Counted from the stretch's first letter, positions 48,976 to 59,855 are shown. The stretch: 64,000 nucleotides of DNA from Paraburkholderia madseniana (GCF_009690905.1 NZ_VOSW01000001.1:186001-250000); one strand, 5' to 3'. The notes: a model not told the origin generated them from the sequence alone. Program-made: numbers and translations.

Positions 48976-49788
48976 TTATCGGGCAGTCGCGACGCTATCG
49001 AGCGCCTCGCGCACTTCGGCAATGAAGCGCGTAAGCGTCTCGGCGGCGGCTTCGGGCGCCGCTTGTTCGAGCAATTGCACGATACGGCTGCCGATCACGA
49101 CGGCATCGGACACTTCGGCCACCGAACGCGCCGTTTGCGCGTCACGGATGCCAAAACCGACGCCCACCGGCAGGGGTACGCGCGACTTGATGGCGGGGAT
49201 TTTACTCGCGATGCTGGAAACGTCCAGATTTGCCGCGCCGGTCACGCCTTTCAGTGACACATAGTAGACGTAACCACTGGCGATTTTGCCGACTTCCGCG
49301 ATGCGCTCATCCGTGGAGGTGGGCGCCAGCAAAAAGATCGGATCGATGCCGGCAGATCGCATCTGTTCGGCGAAATTAACGCACTCTTCCGGCGGGTAGT
49401 CGACAACCAGCACGCCGTCTACACCGGCTTCTTTCGCAGCCTTGGCGAACGCTTCGGTGCCCATGCGCTCGATCGGATTGGCGTAGCCCATCAGCACCAC
49501 CGGCGTCTTGTCATCGGTTTCGCGGAAGCGCTTCACGTCGGCCAGTACATGGCGCAGCGACACGCCATGCGCCAGCGCGCGTTCGGACGATTGCTGGATC
49601 ACCGGGCCGTCGGCCATCGGGTCGGAAAACGGTACGCCCAGTTCGATCACATCGGCGCCGCCGGCGGCGAGCGCGTGCATGAATTCAACCGTGCGCGCCG
49701 GATCCGGGTCGCCGGCCGTCATGAACGGAATCAGGCCTTTCTTACCCTGGGCGGACAACGCGGCAAACGTGTTCTTGATACGGGACAT
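48976..49788 (-). CDS. trpA: TrpA, tryptophan synthase alpha chain
   Basis: A 270-residue TIM-barrel subunit that cleaves indole-3-glycerol phosphate to indole. Both catalytic acids lie in [16 protein letters not shown]. The phosphate-binding [10 protein letters not shown] is also present. It is separated from trpB by a methyltransferase gene, 33 bases upstream. Confidence 0.97.
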   Translation of the reverse strand: MSRIKNTFAALSAQGKKGLIPFMTAGDPDPARTVEFMHALAAGGADVIELGVPFSDPMADGPVIQQSSERALAHGVSLRHVLADVKRFRETDDKTPVVLMGYANPIERMGTEAFAKAAKEAGVDGVLVVDYPPEECVNFAEQMRSAGIDPIFLLAPTSTDERIAEVGKIASGYVYYVSLKGVTGAANLDVSSIASKIPAIKSRVPLPVGVGFGIRDAQTARSVAEVSDAVVIGSRIVQLLEQAAPEAAAETLTRFIAEVREALDSVATAR

Positions 49789-49821
49789 GGAATATTCTCG
49801 GATTTTTAAGCTACTGCGCGC

Positions 49822-50739
49822 TTATTGCGCCTCGGTTTGCTGCTCGGCTTTGGCCGCATTCTTGCGGCTTTTGCGAGCGGCAGCAGGCGCCGACGCGGCC
49901 GCGCTAACGCGCTCGCGTGCTATCGCGCAGTAACTTTCATTGATCTCATAGCCGACGAATTCGCGCTGCTGCCGGGCGCAAGCGACTGCGGTGGTGCCGC
50001 TGCCCATGAACGGGTCGAGTACGCGCCCGCCCTTCGGACAACTTGCCAGCACCATCCGCTCGACAATTTCCAGAGGTTTCTGGGTCGGATGATCGACGCG
50101 CTCGGCGTGTTGCCGATGCAGCCGCGATACCGACCAGACGTCCTTCGGATTATAGCCAAGCTCCAGCCACTTACTGCCTTCGAACAATTTACGCGAACGC
50201 GCCTTCTTCGTGATGGCATCGTACGGGATGCGGACGGGATCGAGATCGAAAAAGTAATCTTTCGACACCGCGAAAAAGCCGATGTTGTCATGCACCGAGG
50301 TGAACCGGCGAACCGTTCCCCCCATGCTCGGCACACGCCGGTCCCAGATGATTTCGTTGATCATCGTGAGTTTTGTCTTCAGGAAGCTGAAGATTTCCGG
50401 CGCGTACTGCCAGGTGCAGAAGATATACAGCGAACCCGACGGCTTGAGCTTCGGAATAGCCAACTCGAGCCAGCCACGCGTCCAGGCGAGGAAATCCTCG
50501 CCGGAGCGCATGTCAGAGTCGTTGCCGTAATCCTTGCCGAGCCCATAAGGCGGATCGCACAGGATCAGGTCGATCGACCCGTCGGGGATGTTCGCTACAT
50601 CGGTCAGAAAATCGCGGTTCAACAGCCGGATGCCGGCGGGCACCTGCGCTAACAAGGGTGCAGGCGCCTCGGCCGCCACTACCTCGGCGGCCGGGCTGGT
50701 TTCAAGCGCCGGTTGCGGCTCGTCGAACTCGTCACGCAT
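49822..50739 (-). CDS. orphan DNA (adenine-N6) methyltransferase
   Basis: A 305-residue DNA methyltransferase. The catalytic motif DPPY (62-65, in ILCDPPYGLGKDYG) comes before the AdoMet motif FMGSGT (244-249, in LDPFMGSGTTAVACA), which is beta-class order. HPTQKPLEI (from 217) lies just before it. No restriction-endonuclease gene is near. The N-terminal ~35 residues are a Pro/Glu/Ala-rich extension and the tail is Lys/Ala-rich. It is inserted between trpB (11 bases) and trpA (33 bases), so it is co-transcribed. From memory, Burkholderia orthologues in this position are housekeeping methylases; the recognition site cannot be read from sequence. Confidence 0.92.
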   Translation of the reverse strand: MRDEFDEPQPALETSPAAEVVAAEAPAPLLAQVPAGIRLLNRDFLTDVANIPDGSIDLILCDPPYGLGKDYGNDSDMRSGEDFLAWTRGWLELAIPKLKPSGSLYIFCTWQYAPEIFSFLKTKLTMINEIIWDRRVPSMGGTVRRFTSVHDNIGFFAVSKDYFFDLDPVRIPYDAITKKARSRKLFEGSKWLELGYNPKDVWSVSRLHRQHAERVDHPTQKPLEIVERMVLASCPKGGRVLDPFMGSGTTAVACARQQREFVGYEINESYCAIARERVSAAASAPAAARKSRKNAAKAEQQTEAQ

Positions 50740-50750
50740 CGTCGCGGCGC

Positions 50751-51944
50751 TCAGAACTGAATGCCCGATCGCTCAGCGACCGTATGCATGTCCTTGTCGC
50801 CGCGGCCCGACAGATTGACCAGAAGGACCTTGTCCTTCGGCAGCGTCGGCGCGAGCTTCGCGGCGTAGGCCAGCGCATGGCTGGACTCGAGCGCCGGAAT
50901 GATGCCTTCGATGCGGCAGCAATCGTGGAACGCCTTGAGCGCTTCTTCGTCGGTGATGCTGACATATTGCGCGCGATTGCTGTCTTTTAGCCACGCGTGT
51001 TCAGGGCCGACACCCGGATAGTCCAGACCGGCCGAGATCGAATGTGTTTCGATGATCTGACCGTTCTCGTCTTGCAGGAGATACGTGCGGTTACCGTGCA
51101 GCACGCCCGGAGTGCCGGCGATCAGCGAGGCTGCGTGCCGGCCGGTTTCGATCCCGTCACCCGCTGGCTCGACGCCGATCAGTTGCACCGAAGCGTCGTC
51201 AATGTACGGGTAAAAGATACCCATCGCGTTCGAACCGCCGCCAACGCACGCAATCACGGCGTCCGGCTGACGACCGACCAGTTCGGGCATCTGTACCTTG
51301 CACTCGTCGCCGATCACGCGCTGGAAATCGCGCACCATCATCGGATACGGATGCGGCCCCGCCACCGTGCCGATGATGTAGAAGGTGTTTTCGACGTTGG
51401 TCACCCAGTCGCGCATCGCTTCATTGAGCGCGTCTTTCAGTGTGCGCGAGCCGGACGTCACGGGCACGACGGTCGCGCCGAGCAGCTTCATCCGATACAC
51501 GTTGGCCGCCTGGCGGCGCACGTCTTCTTCGCCCATGTAGACCACGCATTCCATGCCGAAACGCGCCGCGATGGTCGCGGCCGCCACGCCGTGCTGGCCC
51601 GCGCCGGTTTCCGCGATCACGCGCGGCTTGCCCATCCGCTTTGCGAGCAGCGCCTGACCGATCACGTTATTGATCTTGTGAGCGCCGGTGTGATTCAGGT
51701 CTTCACGCTTGAGGAAAACCTGCGCGCCGCCGAGCATTTCGCTCCAACGTTGTGCGTGATAAATGGGGGACGGACGACCCACGAAATGCTTCAGTTCGCG
51801 CTCGTATTCGGCGACGAATTCCGGGTCTTTTCGAAATTTCTCGTACGCGGCACGCAGCTCGTCGAGTGCGTGAACCAGCGTTTCGGCGACGAACACGCCG
51901 CCATACTGGCCGAAATGGCCTCTTTCGTCAGGCAAGTTATACAT
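50751..51944 (-). CDS. trpB: TrpB, tryptophan synthase beta chain
   Basis: A 397-residue PLP enzyme that joins indole and serine. The PLP lysine is in [31 protein letters not shown] and the glycine-rich phosphate loop [11 protein letters not shown] are visible. The ATG at 51944 gives the standard 397 residues. A GTG three codons upstream is possible. It is 60 bases after trpF and 11 before the methyltransferase. Confidence 0.97.
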   Translation of the reverse strand: MYNLPDERGHFGQYGGVFVAETLVHALDELRAAYEKFRKDPEFVAEYERELKHFVGRPSPIYHAQRWSEMLGGAQVFLKREDLNHTGAHKINNVIGQALLAKRMGKPRVIAETGAGQHGVAAATIAARFGMECVVYMGEEDVRRQAANVYRMKLLGATVVPVTSGSRTLKDALNEAMRDWVTNVENTFYIIGTVAGPHPYPMMVRDFQRVIGDECKVQMPELVGRQPDAVIACVGGGSNAMGIFYPYIDDASVQLIGVEPAGDGIETGRHAASLIAGTPGVLHGNRTYLLQDENGQIIETHSISAGLDYPGVGPEHAWLKDSNRAQYVSITDEEALKAFHDCCRIEGIIPALESSHALAYAAKLAPTLPKDKVLLVNLSGRGDKDMHTVAERSGIQF

Positions 51945-52004
51945 GGTGATCACTCTTCTCAGTGTGGCGCACGGCTTTGATATGAGAAAACCGCGCCGCC
52001 TGAA

Positions 52005-52718
52005 TCATTCAGCGTCCGCTGCGCGCACTGCGCGTACGAACGCCGCCATCCGGGCGTGATCTTTCACGCCCTTGGCGCCCGGCACTTCGATGCCGCTCGA
52101 GACATCGACCGCGTACGGGCGCACGCGATGGATCGCATCACTGACGTTTTGCGCGTTCAACCCACCACTCAAAACGGCCCGACGCGCGAGCTCTGCTGGA
52201 ATAAGTGACCAATCGAAAACCTTCCCGCCGCCGCCATAGCCTTCGACATGGGTGTCGAACAGGAGGGCGCTGGCTGCTGAATAGTTAAGCGCTGATTTTA
52301 CCAAATCTGCCGGCTGAGTATCCGCTGCGACTCGCAAAGCGCGCAACCAAGGCAAACCCGCAACACTGGCGAGGGATTCACACTGCTCAGCGGTTTCGTC
52401 GCCGTGGAACTGCAGCAGCGTAAGCCCGACATTGCTGGCGACTTCGCGAATCCAGTCCGGCGTTGCGTTCACGAACAAGCCGACCACCGATATGAACGGC
52501 GGCACGTCGTGTACCAGCTCTACTGCCTGCGCAACGCTCACCGAACGCGGGCTCGGCGGGTAGAACACGAGGCCGATCGCGTCGGCGCCGAGGTCGATCG
52601 TCAGCGACACGTCTTCCGGCTTCGACAGGCCGCACAACTTGATACGCGTGCGATGCGGCGCGGCATGCTGCTGCGCGCCGGCGTTTGCTTCGGCTGCCAG
52701 ATTTTCAGTTGATTTCAT
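52005..52718 (-). CDS. trpF: TrpF, phosphoribosylanthranilate isomerase
   Basis: A 237-residue TIM-barrel enzyme. The catalytic Cys is in [13 protein letters not shown], the Asp in [19 protein letters not shown], and the phosphate site in [10 protein letters not shown]. The ATG at 52718 overlaps the truA stop (ATGA). The first ~28 residues before the barrel are extra and poorly conserved-looking, so a later start is possible. Confidence 0.95.
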   Translation of the reverse strand: MKSTENLAAEANAGAQQHAAPHRTRIKLCGLSKPEDVSLTIDLGADAIGLVFYPPSPRSVSVAQAVELVHDVPPFISVVGLFVNATPDWIREVASNVGLTLLQFHGDETAEQCESLASVAGLPWLRALRVAADTQPADLVKSALNYSAASALLFDTHVEGYGGGGKVFDWSLIPAELARRAVLSGGLNAQNVSDAIHRVRPYAVDVSSGIEVPGAKGVKDHARMAAFVRAVRAADAE

Positions 52719-53527
52719 GTTTGCGCTTGCTCGGTCCAGACGGTACTCCACGGCACGCTGCCGGTCTGCGGCGCGGGCACGGCGAATTGCTCAGGATATC
52801 CCACCTGCGCCAGGTACAGGCCGTCAGGCATGAAGGTCGGCGCGGCACAATCGCGATCGCGGCTGGCAAGAACCTCTGCCATCCATTCGGCCGGATGGCG
52901 TCCCCGGCCGATATCGACCAGACAGCCCATCAGGTTGCGCACCATGTGATGCAGGAACGCGTTCGCCCGAAACCGGAAATGAACGAAGTCGCCCTGTTGC
53001 CGCATGTCGATCTGATACAGATGTTTGACCGGCGTTTTCGCCTGGCATTGCGACGAACGGAATGCCGAAAAATCGTGCTCGCCGATCAGATGAGCGGCCG
53101 CGGCCTGCATGGCGTCGACGTCGAGCGGCGTGTGTACCCAGCCGGCCCGCGTATCCTGCATTGGCGAACGGAACGGATGGACGTACAGGACGTAGTAATA
53201 GGTCCGTTCGAACGCCGAAAAACGCGCGTGGAATTCGTCGGGCATCGGCTTGGCCCATTGCACGGCGATCGTCTTCGGCAGGAAGGCGTTGGTGCCGCGA
53301 ATCCACGAAAAGTCCGTGCGATCGAGTTCGGTGTCGAAGTGCACGACCTGGCCGAGGCCGTGCACGCCGGTATCGGTGCGCCCAGCCACAATGGTTTGCA
53401 CAGGCGTTTGCGCGAACTCGCGCAACGCCCGTTCAAGCTCGTCCTGCACGGTCTTGCCGTGCGGCTGCGACTGCCAGCCGCAGAATGCTGAGCCGTCGTA
53501 CTGAACGCCTAACGCAATACGCTTCAC
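52715..53527 (-). CDS. truA: TruA, tRNA pseudouridine(38-40) synthase
   Basis: A 270-residue pseudouridine synthase that modifies positions 38-40 of the tRNA anticodon arm. The catalytic Asp lies in [35 protein letters not shown] is the second conserved stretch. It overlaps fimV and trpF by four bases on each side, so the three are translationally coupled. Confidence 0.96.
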   Translation of the reverse strand: MKRIALGVQYDGSAFCGWQSQPHGKTVQDELERALREFAQTPVQTIVAGRTDTGVHGLGQVVHFDTELDRTDFSWIRGTNAFLPKTIAVQWAKPMPDEFHARFSAFERTYYYVLYVHPFRSPMQDTRAGWVHTPLDVDAMQAAAAHLIGEHDFSAFRSSQCQAKTPVKHLYQIDMRQQGDFVHFRFRANAFLHHMVRNLMGCLVDIGRGRHPAEWMAEVLASRDRDCAAPTFMPDGLYLAQVGYPEQFAVPAPQTGSVPWSTVWTEQAQT

Positions 53528-56235
53528 GACAACGGCGCGAGCGTCGAGAGCAGCGCGCGCGCCTCAGTGCGCGTGGCCGGATCGTTCGCTTCGATCACTT
53601 CGTTGATGAGCGTGCGCGCGCCGGACAGATCGCCGAGGTCGATATATTCGGCGGCCAGATCGAGCTTGTTGCGGGCGATGCGGGTGAGATCGGCCCGCGT
53701 GAAGGCCGGCAACGGCTGAGCCGGGCTCGGCGGCAACTCCAGGTCGAAATCGAGCTTCAGCGCGCCGAAGCCGGCCGCGCCCAGGCCCGCGACGGCTGCA
53801 TGGCCTGCGGTGCCGGCGGCGATTTCGTCAGCGACATGCGGGAAGTCGTCCGGATCGTGCGGCGCTACGGCTTGCTGCGCGGCGGTTTCCGGGGAGGCAA
53901 CCGGCGGCGTCGCCAGCGATCCGGGTACGCTCACCGCTGCGTCGTCGGTCGATTCGACGCGCGGCGGCAATGGCATGTTCAGACTGCTGAAGGCATCGAG
54001 GGCATCGCGTGGGAACTCGGTCGGCACGGACAGCGCGGGCTGAACTGGTGCAACGGGTGCCGGTTCGAAGTTCGGTGCGCCATCGGGCGTCGCGGGTTCG
54101 GCGTGCAGATGTGACTGCGGTTGCGGTTCGTAAGACGGTTGATGCGTCGGTTCGACGTGAGCCGCGCCCTGTTGGGCTGTGGGCACTGCCGGCACCGAAG
54201 TATCGGGCACCGGATGCGCCGACGTCTCGCTGTGCGGCTGGCCGAACGGCGAAGTCGTGTGCGGTTCAGCCTGCTGCCGCGTGAAGTCGATGACCGGCGG
54301 CGGGGTGTCCTGATGGCTCCACGACTCTGCACGCGACTCATTCGTCGGCTCTGCCAACGGCATGGCCGGCGCGCTCGATGCCGGTTCGTCGTCCCATTGC
54401 AGACGGTGCGGAGGCACCTCTTGCTGGAAGCTCTCGTCGACCGGTTCAAGTGGAGTCAGCGGCAATGCTTCGGCACCGAGTTCCGCGGCGGCTGCGAGGC
54501 TCGCAGCCGTGGTTGCCCCGTCGAGATTCTCGTGATGGGCCGAGGGAAGAGGTTCGGACGTGGGACCGCCGTGGCCGATCGATTCGGTGTCCGGGCTCGA
54601 TTGCGTAGCTTCGAACGGCGCGGGTGTCGGGTGGACTTCCTGCGATGCGTGTTGGAACGCATCGTGGTCTTGTGAGGGCGAGCCTGTGTGAGGTTGGCGG
54701 GCAGCGGCTTCGTGTTCTGCTGCGGCGCGTTGTGCCGCGTCGTGATCTTCCGCCGCACGCGCAGCCGCGGCCTGGTCTGCCTCCGCGCGTTCGGCTTCTG
54801 CGCTTTCTACCGCAGCGCGCTCCGCTTCTGCACGTTCCGCCGCCAAGCGTTCGGCCGCCGCGCGTTCTGCACTTTCTCGCTCTGCCGCCTCGCGCACCGC
54901 CGCTTCCCGCGCAGCCGCCGCGCGAATTTCCGCTTCGCGCTCTGCTGCCACGCGTTCCGCCACTTCTCGCGCTGCCGCTTCATCCCCAGCGGTCTCGTGG
55001 CCAGCCGGCGCCACCGCAGCCGCGTACCCGGCTGCCGCTTCGCCGCTCACGTCCGACGCTTCGCGCGTCGAATCGACATCCTGCGACCCAGCCGCTCGCG
55101 CGGAAGCCGCCGCTGCGTCCTCCGCCAGCGAGCCGCCTGCGGCGGCAACACCAACGCGCTTACGTCGACTCAAACGCAACGCCGCCAGCAACACGACCAA
55201 CGCCGCGCCGATCGCCGCCGCGATGCTCAAATTCGTCTGCGAAATGCCAGCGTCGGTCGACGTGGAAATCGGCGCGCTGCCATGACCGGAAACGGCTGCC
55301 GCGGACGAAACACCGGCGGCCGGTTGCGCACCATTTGTAGCAGGCGGCACCGGCGCGGTCGGCGTACCACCGATGCCATGTTTCTGCAGTTCCATCAGCA
55401 CGCGGTTTTTCAGCGCGAGCAATTGCTGCAAGCTAGAAACCTGCGCACGCGGTTGCGATGCCGGTTGAGCGGTGGACGTTGCAGCTGCTGTGGCAGCCGC
55501 CGACGCCCCTTCGGCAGCCTCACTGGCCGAGGGCTGGATCGCTCCCGACCAGACATGTGCGCCGCTGGCTGGCACGGCTTGCGACCCTCCTGCTACTGGA
55601 GCCGCGCCGGCCGCTGCGGAGCTACCCGGCATCGCCGAGCTGGCTTCAGCCGTCGAGCTGGCCGTCCCTGAAACCGCAGGCATGGCAGCCTGAGCCGCAG
55701 CGCTTGCCGCGCTCGCTGCGGCGGCATTGACCTGCGCCACACCGCTCGCGGCGCCGACAGCAGCACCAACCGCCGCCGCGTTCGGCGCGGAAGCCGGCGC
55801 AGCCGTAGTGGCCGATGGCGCGGCAGACGCAGACCCCGCAACCGGCGCAGAAGCCGCCGGAGCACCGGTTGCATCGAGAGCCGGGATCGTCAACAGCGCA
55901 CCGACGCGCATCCGGCTCGGGTCATGACTCATGAAGGCATTCGGATTCGCATCGAACAGCGCGCGCGAAGCGCGTGCGAGCGTCCCCTTGTCGTGCGATT
56001 GCGTGACGGCAATCGCCACGTCGTTCAACGACTGCCCGGGCCGCACCGTATATTGGCTCCCGGCGGCGTAAGAAACGGAAGCGCCCTCGGGCGCGCTCGC
56101 GGCGTCGCCCGGCGCTGCCACCGCGCTACCCATACCGGCGCCCGCCAGCGCGAACGCCAAGGCGGCCACGGCCATCAGCCGGCCCGTACCTTGATGCATA
56201 GACATAGCCCGAAGGGAAGAGAGTCGAAGGTTCAT
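53524..56235 (-). CDS. fimV: FimV-family peptidoglycan-binding membrane protein
   Basis: A 903-residue bitopic inner-membrane protein. A signal peptide (about residues 1-40, ending SAVAAPG) comes first. A LysM-like domain follows ([20 protein letters not shown], ending [11 protein letters not shown]), then an Ala/Ser/Pro-rich linker and a membrane segment ([21 protein letters not shown]). A long Ala/Glu/Arg-rich charged helix comes next, and the conserved C-terminal FimV domain ([20 protein letters not shown]). In Pseudomonas FimV organises the cell pole for type IV pili and cAMP signalling. That role here is inferred. The ATG at 56235 is supported by GGAG and the signal peptide. Confidence 0.88.
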   Translation of the reverse strand: MNLRLSSLRAMSMHQGTGRLMAVAALAFALAGAGMGSAVAAPGDAASAPEGASVSYAAGSQYTVRPGQSLNDVAIAVTQSHDKGTLARASRALFDANPNAFMSHDPSRMRVGALLTIPALDATGAPAASAPVAGSASAAPSATTAAPASAPNAAAVGAAVGAASGVAQVNAAAASAASAAAQAAMPAVSGTASSTAEASSAMPGSSAAAGAAPVAGGSQAVPASGAHVWSGAIQPSASEAAEGASAAATAAATSTAQPASQPRAQVSSLQQLLALKNRVLMELQKHGIGGTPTAPVPPATNGAQPAAGVSSAAAVSGHGSAPISTSTDAGISQTNLSIAAAIGAALVVLLAALRLSRRKRVGVAAAGGSLAEDAAAASARAAGSQDVDSTREASDVSGEAAAGYAAAVAPAGHETAGDEAAAREVAERVAAEREAEIRAAAAREAAVREAAERESAERAAAERLAAERAEAERAAVESAEAERAEADQAAAARAAEDHDAAQRAAAEHEAAARQPHTGSPSQDHDAFQHASQEVHPTPAPFEATQSSPDTESIGHGGPTSEPLPSAHHENLDGATTAASLAAAAELGAEALPLTPLEPVDESFQQEVPPHRLQWDDEPASSAPAMPLAEPTNESRAESWSHQDTPPPVIDFTRQQAEPHTTSPFGQPHSETSAHPVPDTSVPAVPTAQQGAAHVEPTHQPSYEPQPQSHLHAEPATPDGAPNFEPAPVAPVQPALSVPTEFPRDALDAFSSLNMPLPPRVESTDDAAVSVPGSLATPPVASPETAAQQAVAPHDPDDFPHVADEIAAGTAGHAAVAGLGAAGFGALKLDFDLELPPSPAQPLPAFTRADLTRIARNKLDLAAEYIDLGDLSGARTLINEVIEANDPATRTEARALLSTLAPLS

Positions 56236-56310
56236 CGGGACTCCAGGCGCGTCAGCGCGCAGCCCTTTTTTGCGGTTGGAAAGAGACAAGATAATCGGAG
56301 CACACAATGA

Positions 56311-56340
56311 AAAAAGCGCCGCGCAAGCGCGACGCTTTTT
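56311..56340 (-). terminator. Rho-independent terminator after asd
   Basis: On the - strand AAAAAGCG-T-CGCG, a CTTG loop, CGCG-G-CGC and TTTTTT form a classic intrinsic terminator 35 bases past the asd stop. It separates the leu/asd transcripts from the fimV-trp-acc operon. Confidence 0.85.
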
Positions 56341-56374
56341 GAGTTTTCTACGCGTCGTGAGCGCGTAGTTTACT

Positions 56375-57496
56375 TTACTTGTCGAGCACAATGCGAAGCA
56401 TGCGACGCAGCGGTTCTGCCGCGCCCCACAGCAGCTGATCGCCGACCGTGAAGGCCGACAGATATTCGCCGCCCATCGCCAGTTTGCGCACACGGCCAAC
56501 CGGCACCGTCAGCGTGCCCGTGACCACGGCCGGGGACAGATCGCGCATCGACGCTTCGCGTTCGTTCGGCACAACCTTGACCCAGTCGTTACCCGAGGCG
56601 AGGATGCTGTTCACTTCGTCCAGCGGCACGTCCTTATTCAGCTTGATGGTCAGTGCCTGCGAGTGGCAGCGCATTGCGCCGATCCGCACACAGAGGCCAT
56701 CTACCGGGATCGAACCCGGCGTGCCCATAGCCGGCTTGCCGAGGATCTTGTTGGTTTCCGCGCCGCCCTTCCACTCTTCCTTCGACATGCCGTTGCCGAG
56801 ATCCTTGTCGATCCACGGAATCAGCGAGCCCGCGAGCGGCACACCGAAGTTGTCGGTCGGCATACGGTCGCTGTTCATTGCACTCAGCACGCGGCGGTCG
56901 ATGTCGAGAATCGCCGACGACGGATCCGCCAGGTCTTCCTTGGCCGCGCCGTACAGCGTGCCCATTTGCTGCAGCAGTTCGCGCATGTTTTGCGCGCCTG
57001 CGCCCGAAGCGGCCTGATACGTCATGGCCGTCATCCAGTCGACGAGGTTTTCGCGGAACAGGCCGCCCAGCGCCATCAGCATCAGGCTGACCGTGCAGTT
57101 GCCGCCGATGAAATTCTTCTGGCCCTTGACCAGCGCGTTCTTGATCACGTCGAGGTTGACCGGATCGAGAATGATGACCGCGTCATCCTTCATGCGCAGC
57201 GACGAGGCCGCGTCGATCCAGTAGCCGTTCCAGCCCGCTGCGCGCAGCTTCGGGAACACTTCATTCGTGTAATCGCCGCCTTGGCAGGAGATGATCGCTT
57301 CGCACTTCTTCAGGTCTTCGATGCTTGTCGCATCTTTGAGCTTGGTCTCGTTTTTGGCGAACGACGGCGCGTTGCCGCCCGCGTTGCTGGTGCTGAAAAA
57401 CACCGGTTCGATCAAGTCGAAATCGCCTTCCTGCTGCATACGTTGCATCAGGACGCTGCCGACCATACCGCGCCAACCTACGAGACCTACGTTCAT
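56375..57496 (-). CDS. asd: Asd, aspartate-semialdehyde dehydrogenase
   Basis: A 373-residue enzyme of the lysine/threonine/methionine pathway that reduces aspartyl phosphate with NADPH. N-terminal nucleotide-binding loop: [17 protein letters not shown]. The catalytic Cys is in [16 protein letters not shown] and the His in [12 protein letters not shown]. The ATG at 57496 has GAAGGG upstream and gives exactly the usual length. A possible 39-codon leader ORF lies upstream. Confidence 0.97.
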   Translation of the reverse strand: MNVGLVGWRGMVGSVLMQRMQQEGDFDLIEPVFFSTSNAGGNAPSFAKNETKLKDATSIEDLKKCEAIISCQGGDYTNEVFPKLRAAGWNGYWIDAASSLRMKDDAVIILDPVNLDVIKNALVKGQKNFIGGNCTVSLMLMALGGLFRENLVDWMTAMTYQAASGAGAQNMRELLQQMGTLYGAAKEDLADPSSAILDIDRRVLSAMNSDRMPTDNFGVPLAGSLIPWIDKDLGNGMSKEEWKGGAETNKILGKPAMGTPGSIPVDGLCVRIGAMRCHSQALTIKLNKDVPLDEVNSILASGNDWVKVVPNEREASMRDLSPAVVTGTLTVPVGRVRKLAMGGEYLSAFTVGDQLLWGAAEPLRRMLRIVLDK

Positions 57497-57580
57497 GACT
57501 TCATACCCTTCGAATGGAAACTTCCCCGCATCTTTGCCCGCAGTGACCGCGCGGGGAAGATGAGCGGGCACGACGGACGA

Positions 57581-57700
57581 TCAGCGTTTCGTGATCGTTT
57601 TCGGGGTAATCGCTTTTGTGGTGGTAATGGCGAGCTCAACCACACGGGCCGTTTTGCCGTGCAGTTTCGAAATCGAGGAGATTTGAGCCATGTGCGCCAT
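57581..57700 (-). CDS. possible 39-residue asd leader ORF
   Basis: A short ORF, MAHMAQISSISKLHGKTARV continuing to KTITKR, in the asd leader. It contains several Thr, Lys and Ile codons (TTTKAITPKTITKR at the end), products of the pathway that asd feeds. Its ATG lies almost at the predicted transcription start, so it would be leaderless unless the second ATG is used. It may be chance; no family was recognised. Confidence 0.25.
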   Translation of the reverse strand: MAHMAQISSISKLHGKTARVVELAITTTKAITPKTITKR

Positions 57701-57766
57701 CGCTACAATATACACGAAAACCGGAATCTGGCGACGTGATCGTCTGCCGCTATCGTCCGTATTACG

Positions 57767-57798
57767 CGCGAATCGGCCTGTTTTGAGGCCAATTCGCG
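57767..57798. terminator. hairpin after leuB
   Basis: CGCGAATCGGCCT (57767-57779) pairs with AGGCCAATTCGCG (57786-57798), a 13-bp stem with one mismatch/G-T and a GTTTTG loop. It lies 60 bases past the leuB stop. The T-run is on the + strand side, so its efficiency on the - strand is uncertain. Confidence 0.55.
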
Positions 57799-57857
57799 TT
57801 TTAAAGGCCGTTTGACCGCCTAACTACAACCTTTACCACGTGCTGTTTCAAAGGCCG

Positions 57858-58925
57858 TTACAGCGCGGCGACCACTGCGTCGCCCATCGCCACGGTGCCG
57901 ACCTGCTTGCAACCCGGCGTCAGAATATCGCCCGTGCGGAGGCCCTGTTCCAGCACCTTCTTCACCGCGTTTTCGATGCGATCCGCCTGTTCCGCCTTGT
58001 TCAGCGAATAGCGCAGCATCATCGCGGCCGACAGAATCGTAGCCAGCGGATTCGCCACGCCCTTACCGGCGATGTCCGGCGCCGAACCGTGCGACGGCTC
58101 GTACAAGCCCTTGTTGTTCTTGTCGAGCGAGGCCGACGGCAGCATGCCGATCGAACCCGTCAGCATGGCGGCTTCATCCGACAGAATATCGCCGAACATG
58201 TTGCCGGTCACAACCACGTCGAACGCCTTCGGCGCCTTGACCAGTTGCATCGCCGCGTTGTCCACGTACATATGCGACAACTCGACGTCCGCGTATTCCT
58301 TCGACACGTCGATCATCACGTCCCGCCAGAACTGCGACGTTTCGAGCACATTCGCCTTGTCCACGCTCGTCAGCTTCTTCTGACGCTTTTGCGCGGCCTG
58401 AAAAGCGACGTGCGCAATGCGGCGCACTTCCGGTTCCGAATAACGCATCGTGTCGAAGCCTTCCTTCGCGCCTTCGAACAGCCCATCCGGCGACGAACGC
58501 ACGCCGCGCGGCGCGCCGAAGTAGATGTCGCCGTTCAGTTCGCGCACGATCAGGATGTCGAGACCCGAAACAATTTCTTCCTTCAACGAGGAAGCACCAG
58601 TGAGCTGCGGATAGCAGATTGCCGGACGGAAGTTCGCGAACAATTGCAGGTGCTTGCGCAGACCGAGAATCGCCTGCTCCGGGCGCAGCGCGCGTTCGAG
58701 CGAGTCGTATTTCCAGTCGCCGACGGCGCCGAACAGGATCGCATCGGCTTCTTTCGCCAGCGCCAGCGTCGAATCGGGCAGCGGATGGCCCTTGGCTTCG
58801 TAACCCGCGCCGCCAACCGGTGCTTCTTCGAGTTCGAACTTTTCGCCGAGCACGTTCAGGACCTTCACGGCCTCCTTGACGATTTCGGGACCGATGCCGT
58901 CGCCCGGCAAGACTGCGATCTTCAT
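57858..58925 (-). CDS. leuB: LeuB, 3-isopropylmalate dehydrogenase
   Basis: A 355-residue NAD-dependent oxidative decarboxylase of leucine synthesis. Start [19 protein letters not shown], substrate and Mg2+ residues in the [14 protein letters not shown] stretch, NAD site in [20 protein letters not shown]. The ATG at 58925 gives the usual length. It is 26 bases after leuD. Confidence 0.97.
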   Translation of the reverse strand: MKIAVLPGDGIGPEIVKEAVKVLNVLGEKFELEEAPVGGAGYEAKGHPLPDSTLALAKEADAILFGAVGDWKYDSLERALRPEQAILGLRKHLQLFANFRPAICYPQLTGASSLKEEIVSGLDILIVRELNGDIYFGAPRGVRSSPDGLFEGAKEGFDTMRYSEPEVRRIAHVAFQAAQKRQKKLTSVDKANVLETSQFWRDVMIDVSKEYADVELSHMYVDNAAMQLVKAPKAFDVVVTGNMFGDILSDEAAMLTGSIGMLPSASLDKNNKGLYEPSHGSAPDIAGKGVANPLATILSAAMMLRYSLNKAEQADRIENAVKKVLEQGLRTGDILTPGCKQVGTVAMGDAVVAAL

Positions 58926-58951
58926 GCGAATTTCCTTGATGATTTTTCTGT

Positions 58952-59605
58952 TTATCCGACGATGCGGTGATTCAGCCACGGCTGCTTCGCGATCCGCTCT
59001 GCTTCGAACTGGCGAATCTTGTCAGCGTGACGCAGCGTGAGGCCGATATCGTCGAAGCCATTCAGCAGACAGTACTTGCGGAACGCCGCCACTTCGAACG
59101 GATACTCGGCGCTACCGTCTGACGTGCGCACGACTTGCGCTTCCAGGTCGACGGTCAGCTTGAAGCCGTTGAACGCGTAGGTTTCGTTGAACAGGTGATC
59201 GACTTGCTGTTCGGTCAGCACGATCGGCAGCACGCCATTCTTGAAGCAGTTGTTGTAGAAAATATCGGCGAAGCTCGGCGCGATGATCGCGCGGAAACCA
59301 TACTGCTCCAACGCCCACGGCGCATGCTCACGCGAGCTGCCGCAACCGAAGTTCTTGCGCGCCAACAGCACCGATGCGCCCTGATAGCGCGGCTGATTCA
59401 GCACGAAATCCGGATTCAGCGGACGCTTCGAATTGTCTTGACCCGGCTCGCCGTGGTCGAGGTAGCGCCATTCGTCGAACGCGTTCGGACCGAAACCCGT
59501 GCGCTTGATCGACTTCAGGAATTGCTTCGGAATGATCGCGTCCGTGTCGACGTTCTCACGATCGAGCGGCGCCACGACGCCGGTGTGTACGATGAATTTA
59601 TCCAT
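58952..59605 (-). CDS. leuD: LeuD, 3-isopropylmalate dehydratase small subunit
   Basis: A 217-residue small subunit that pairs with Leu[21 protein letters not shown] starts the protein and the substrate-selecting loop is [20 protein letters not shown]. The ATG at 59605 gives the standard N-terminus. The upstream open frame is a readthrough of the entericidin-leuD gap. Confidence 0.97.
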   Translation of the reverse strand: MDKFIVHTGVVAPLDRENVDTDAIIPKQFLKSIKRTGFGPNAFDEWRYLDHGEPGQDNSKRPLNPDFVLNQPRYQGASVLLARKNFGCGSSREHAPWALEQYGFRAIIAPSFADIFYNNCFKNGVLPIVLTEQQVDHLFNETYAFNGFKLTVDLEAQVVRTSDGSAEYPFEVAAFRKYCLLNGFDDIGLTLRHADKIRQFEAERIAKQPWLNHRIVG

Positions 59606-59690
59606 GACGCTTGCGCCTGTTTCAAGACCAAACGATGCGCGTGGCGGCCGGAAAGCCGCTCGCGCATCGCCGGCAAAAATCAAAAACCGC

Positions 59691-59846
59691 TTATTTGTCA
59701 GCGTGATTGCTGATCGAATTGCCGAGGTGCGACATGTCCTCGCCAAATCCGTGCACCGTGTTGCAGCCAGCCAGACCGAACAATAGCCCGGCCAAGGTAC
59801 CGAGTGCGAAGCGGCGCAATAGAGTGGTGCGATTCATGTTCTTCAT
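59691..59846 (-). CDS. entericidin A/B family lipoprotein
   Basis: A 51-residue protein. A Lys/Arg N-terminus ([13 protein letters not shown]) and a hydrophobic core ([14 protein letters not shown]) end in a lipobox LAGC, giving a lipidated Cys. A short tail, [20 protein letters not shown], follows. This is the entericidin pattern (GCNTV, then a small amphipathic tail). Entericidins are small membrane lipoproteins, described in E. coli as an antidote/toxin pair in stationary phase. It lies between leuC (9 bases) and leuD (85 bases). A second ATG one codon upstream (59849) is equally possible. It lies wholly inside the leucine operon. Confidence 0.82.
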   Translation of the reverse strand: MKNMNRTTLLRRFALGTLAGLLFGLAGCNTVHGFGEDMSHLGNSISNHADK

Positions 59847-59855
59847 CATGCGTGT

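Larger units (their letters stand above)
57497..57857. other. intergenic region between leuB and asd
   Basis: 361 bases. It holds a leu-side hairpin (57767-57798), a -10-like TATATT on the - strand (57707-57712), and a possible 39-codon ORF (57581-57700, - strand) reading toward asd. Nothing else was recognised. Confidence 0.5.

Noticed and set aside
53524..56235. Ala/Pro/Ser-rich stretches of fimV as tandem repeats
   Set aside because: Low-complexity composition, but no regular DNA repeat unit was found.
57840..58970. 376-codon open frame on the + strand across leuB
   Set aside because: Antisense shadow of leuB; Arg/His/Gln-rich with no family features.
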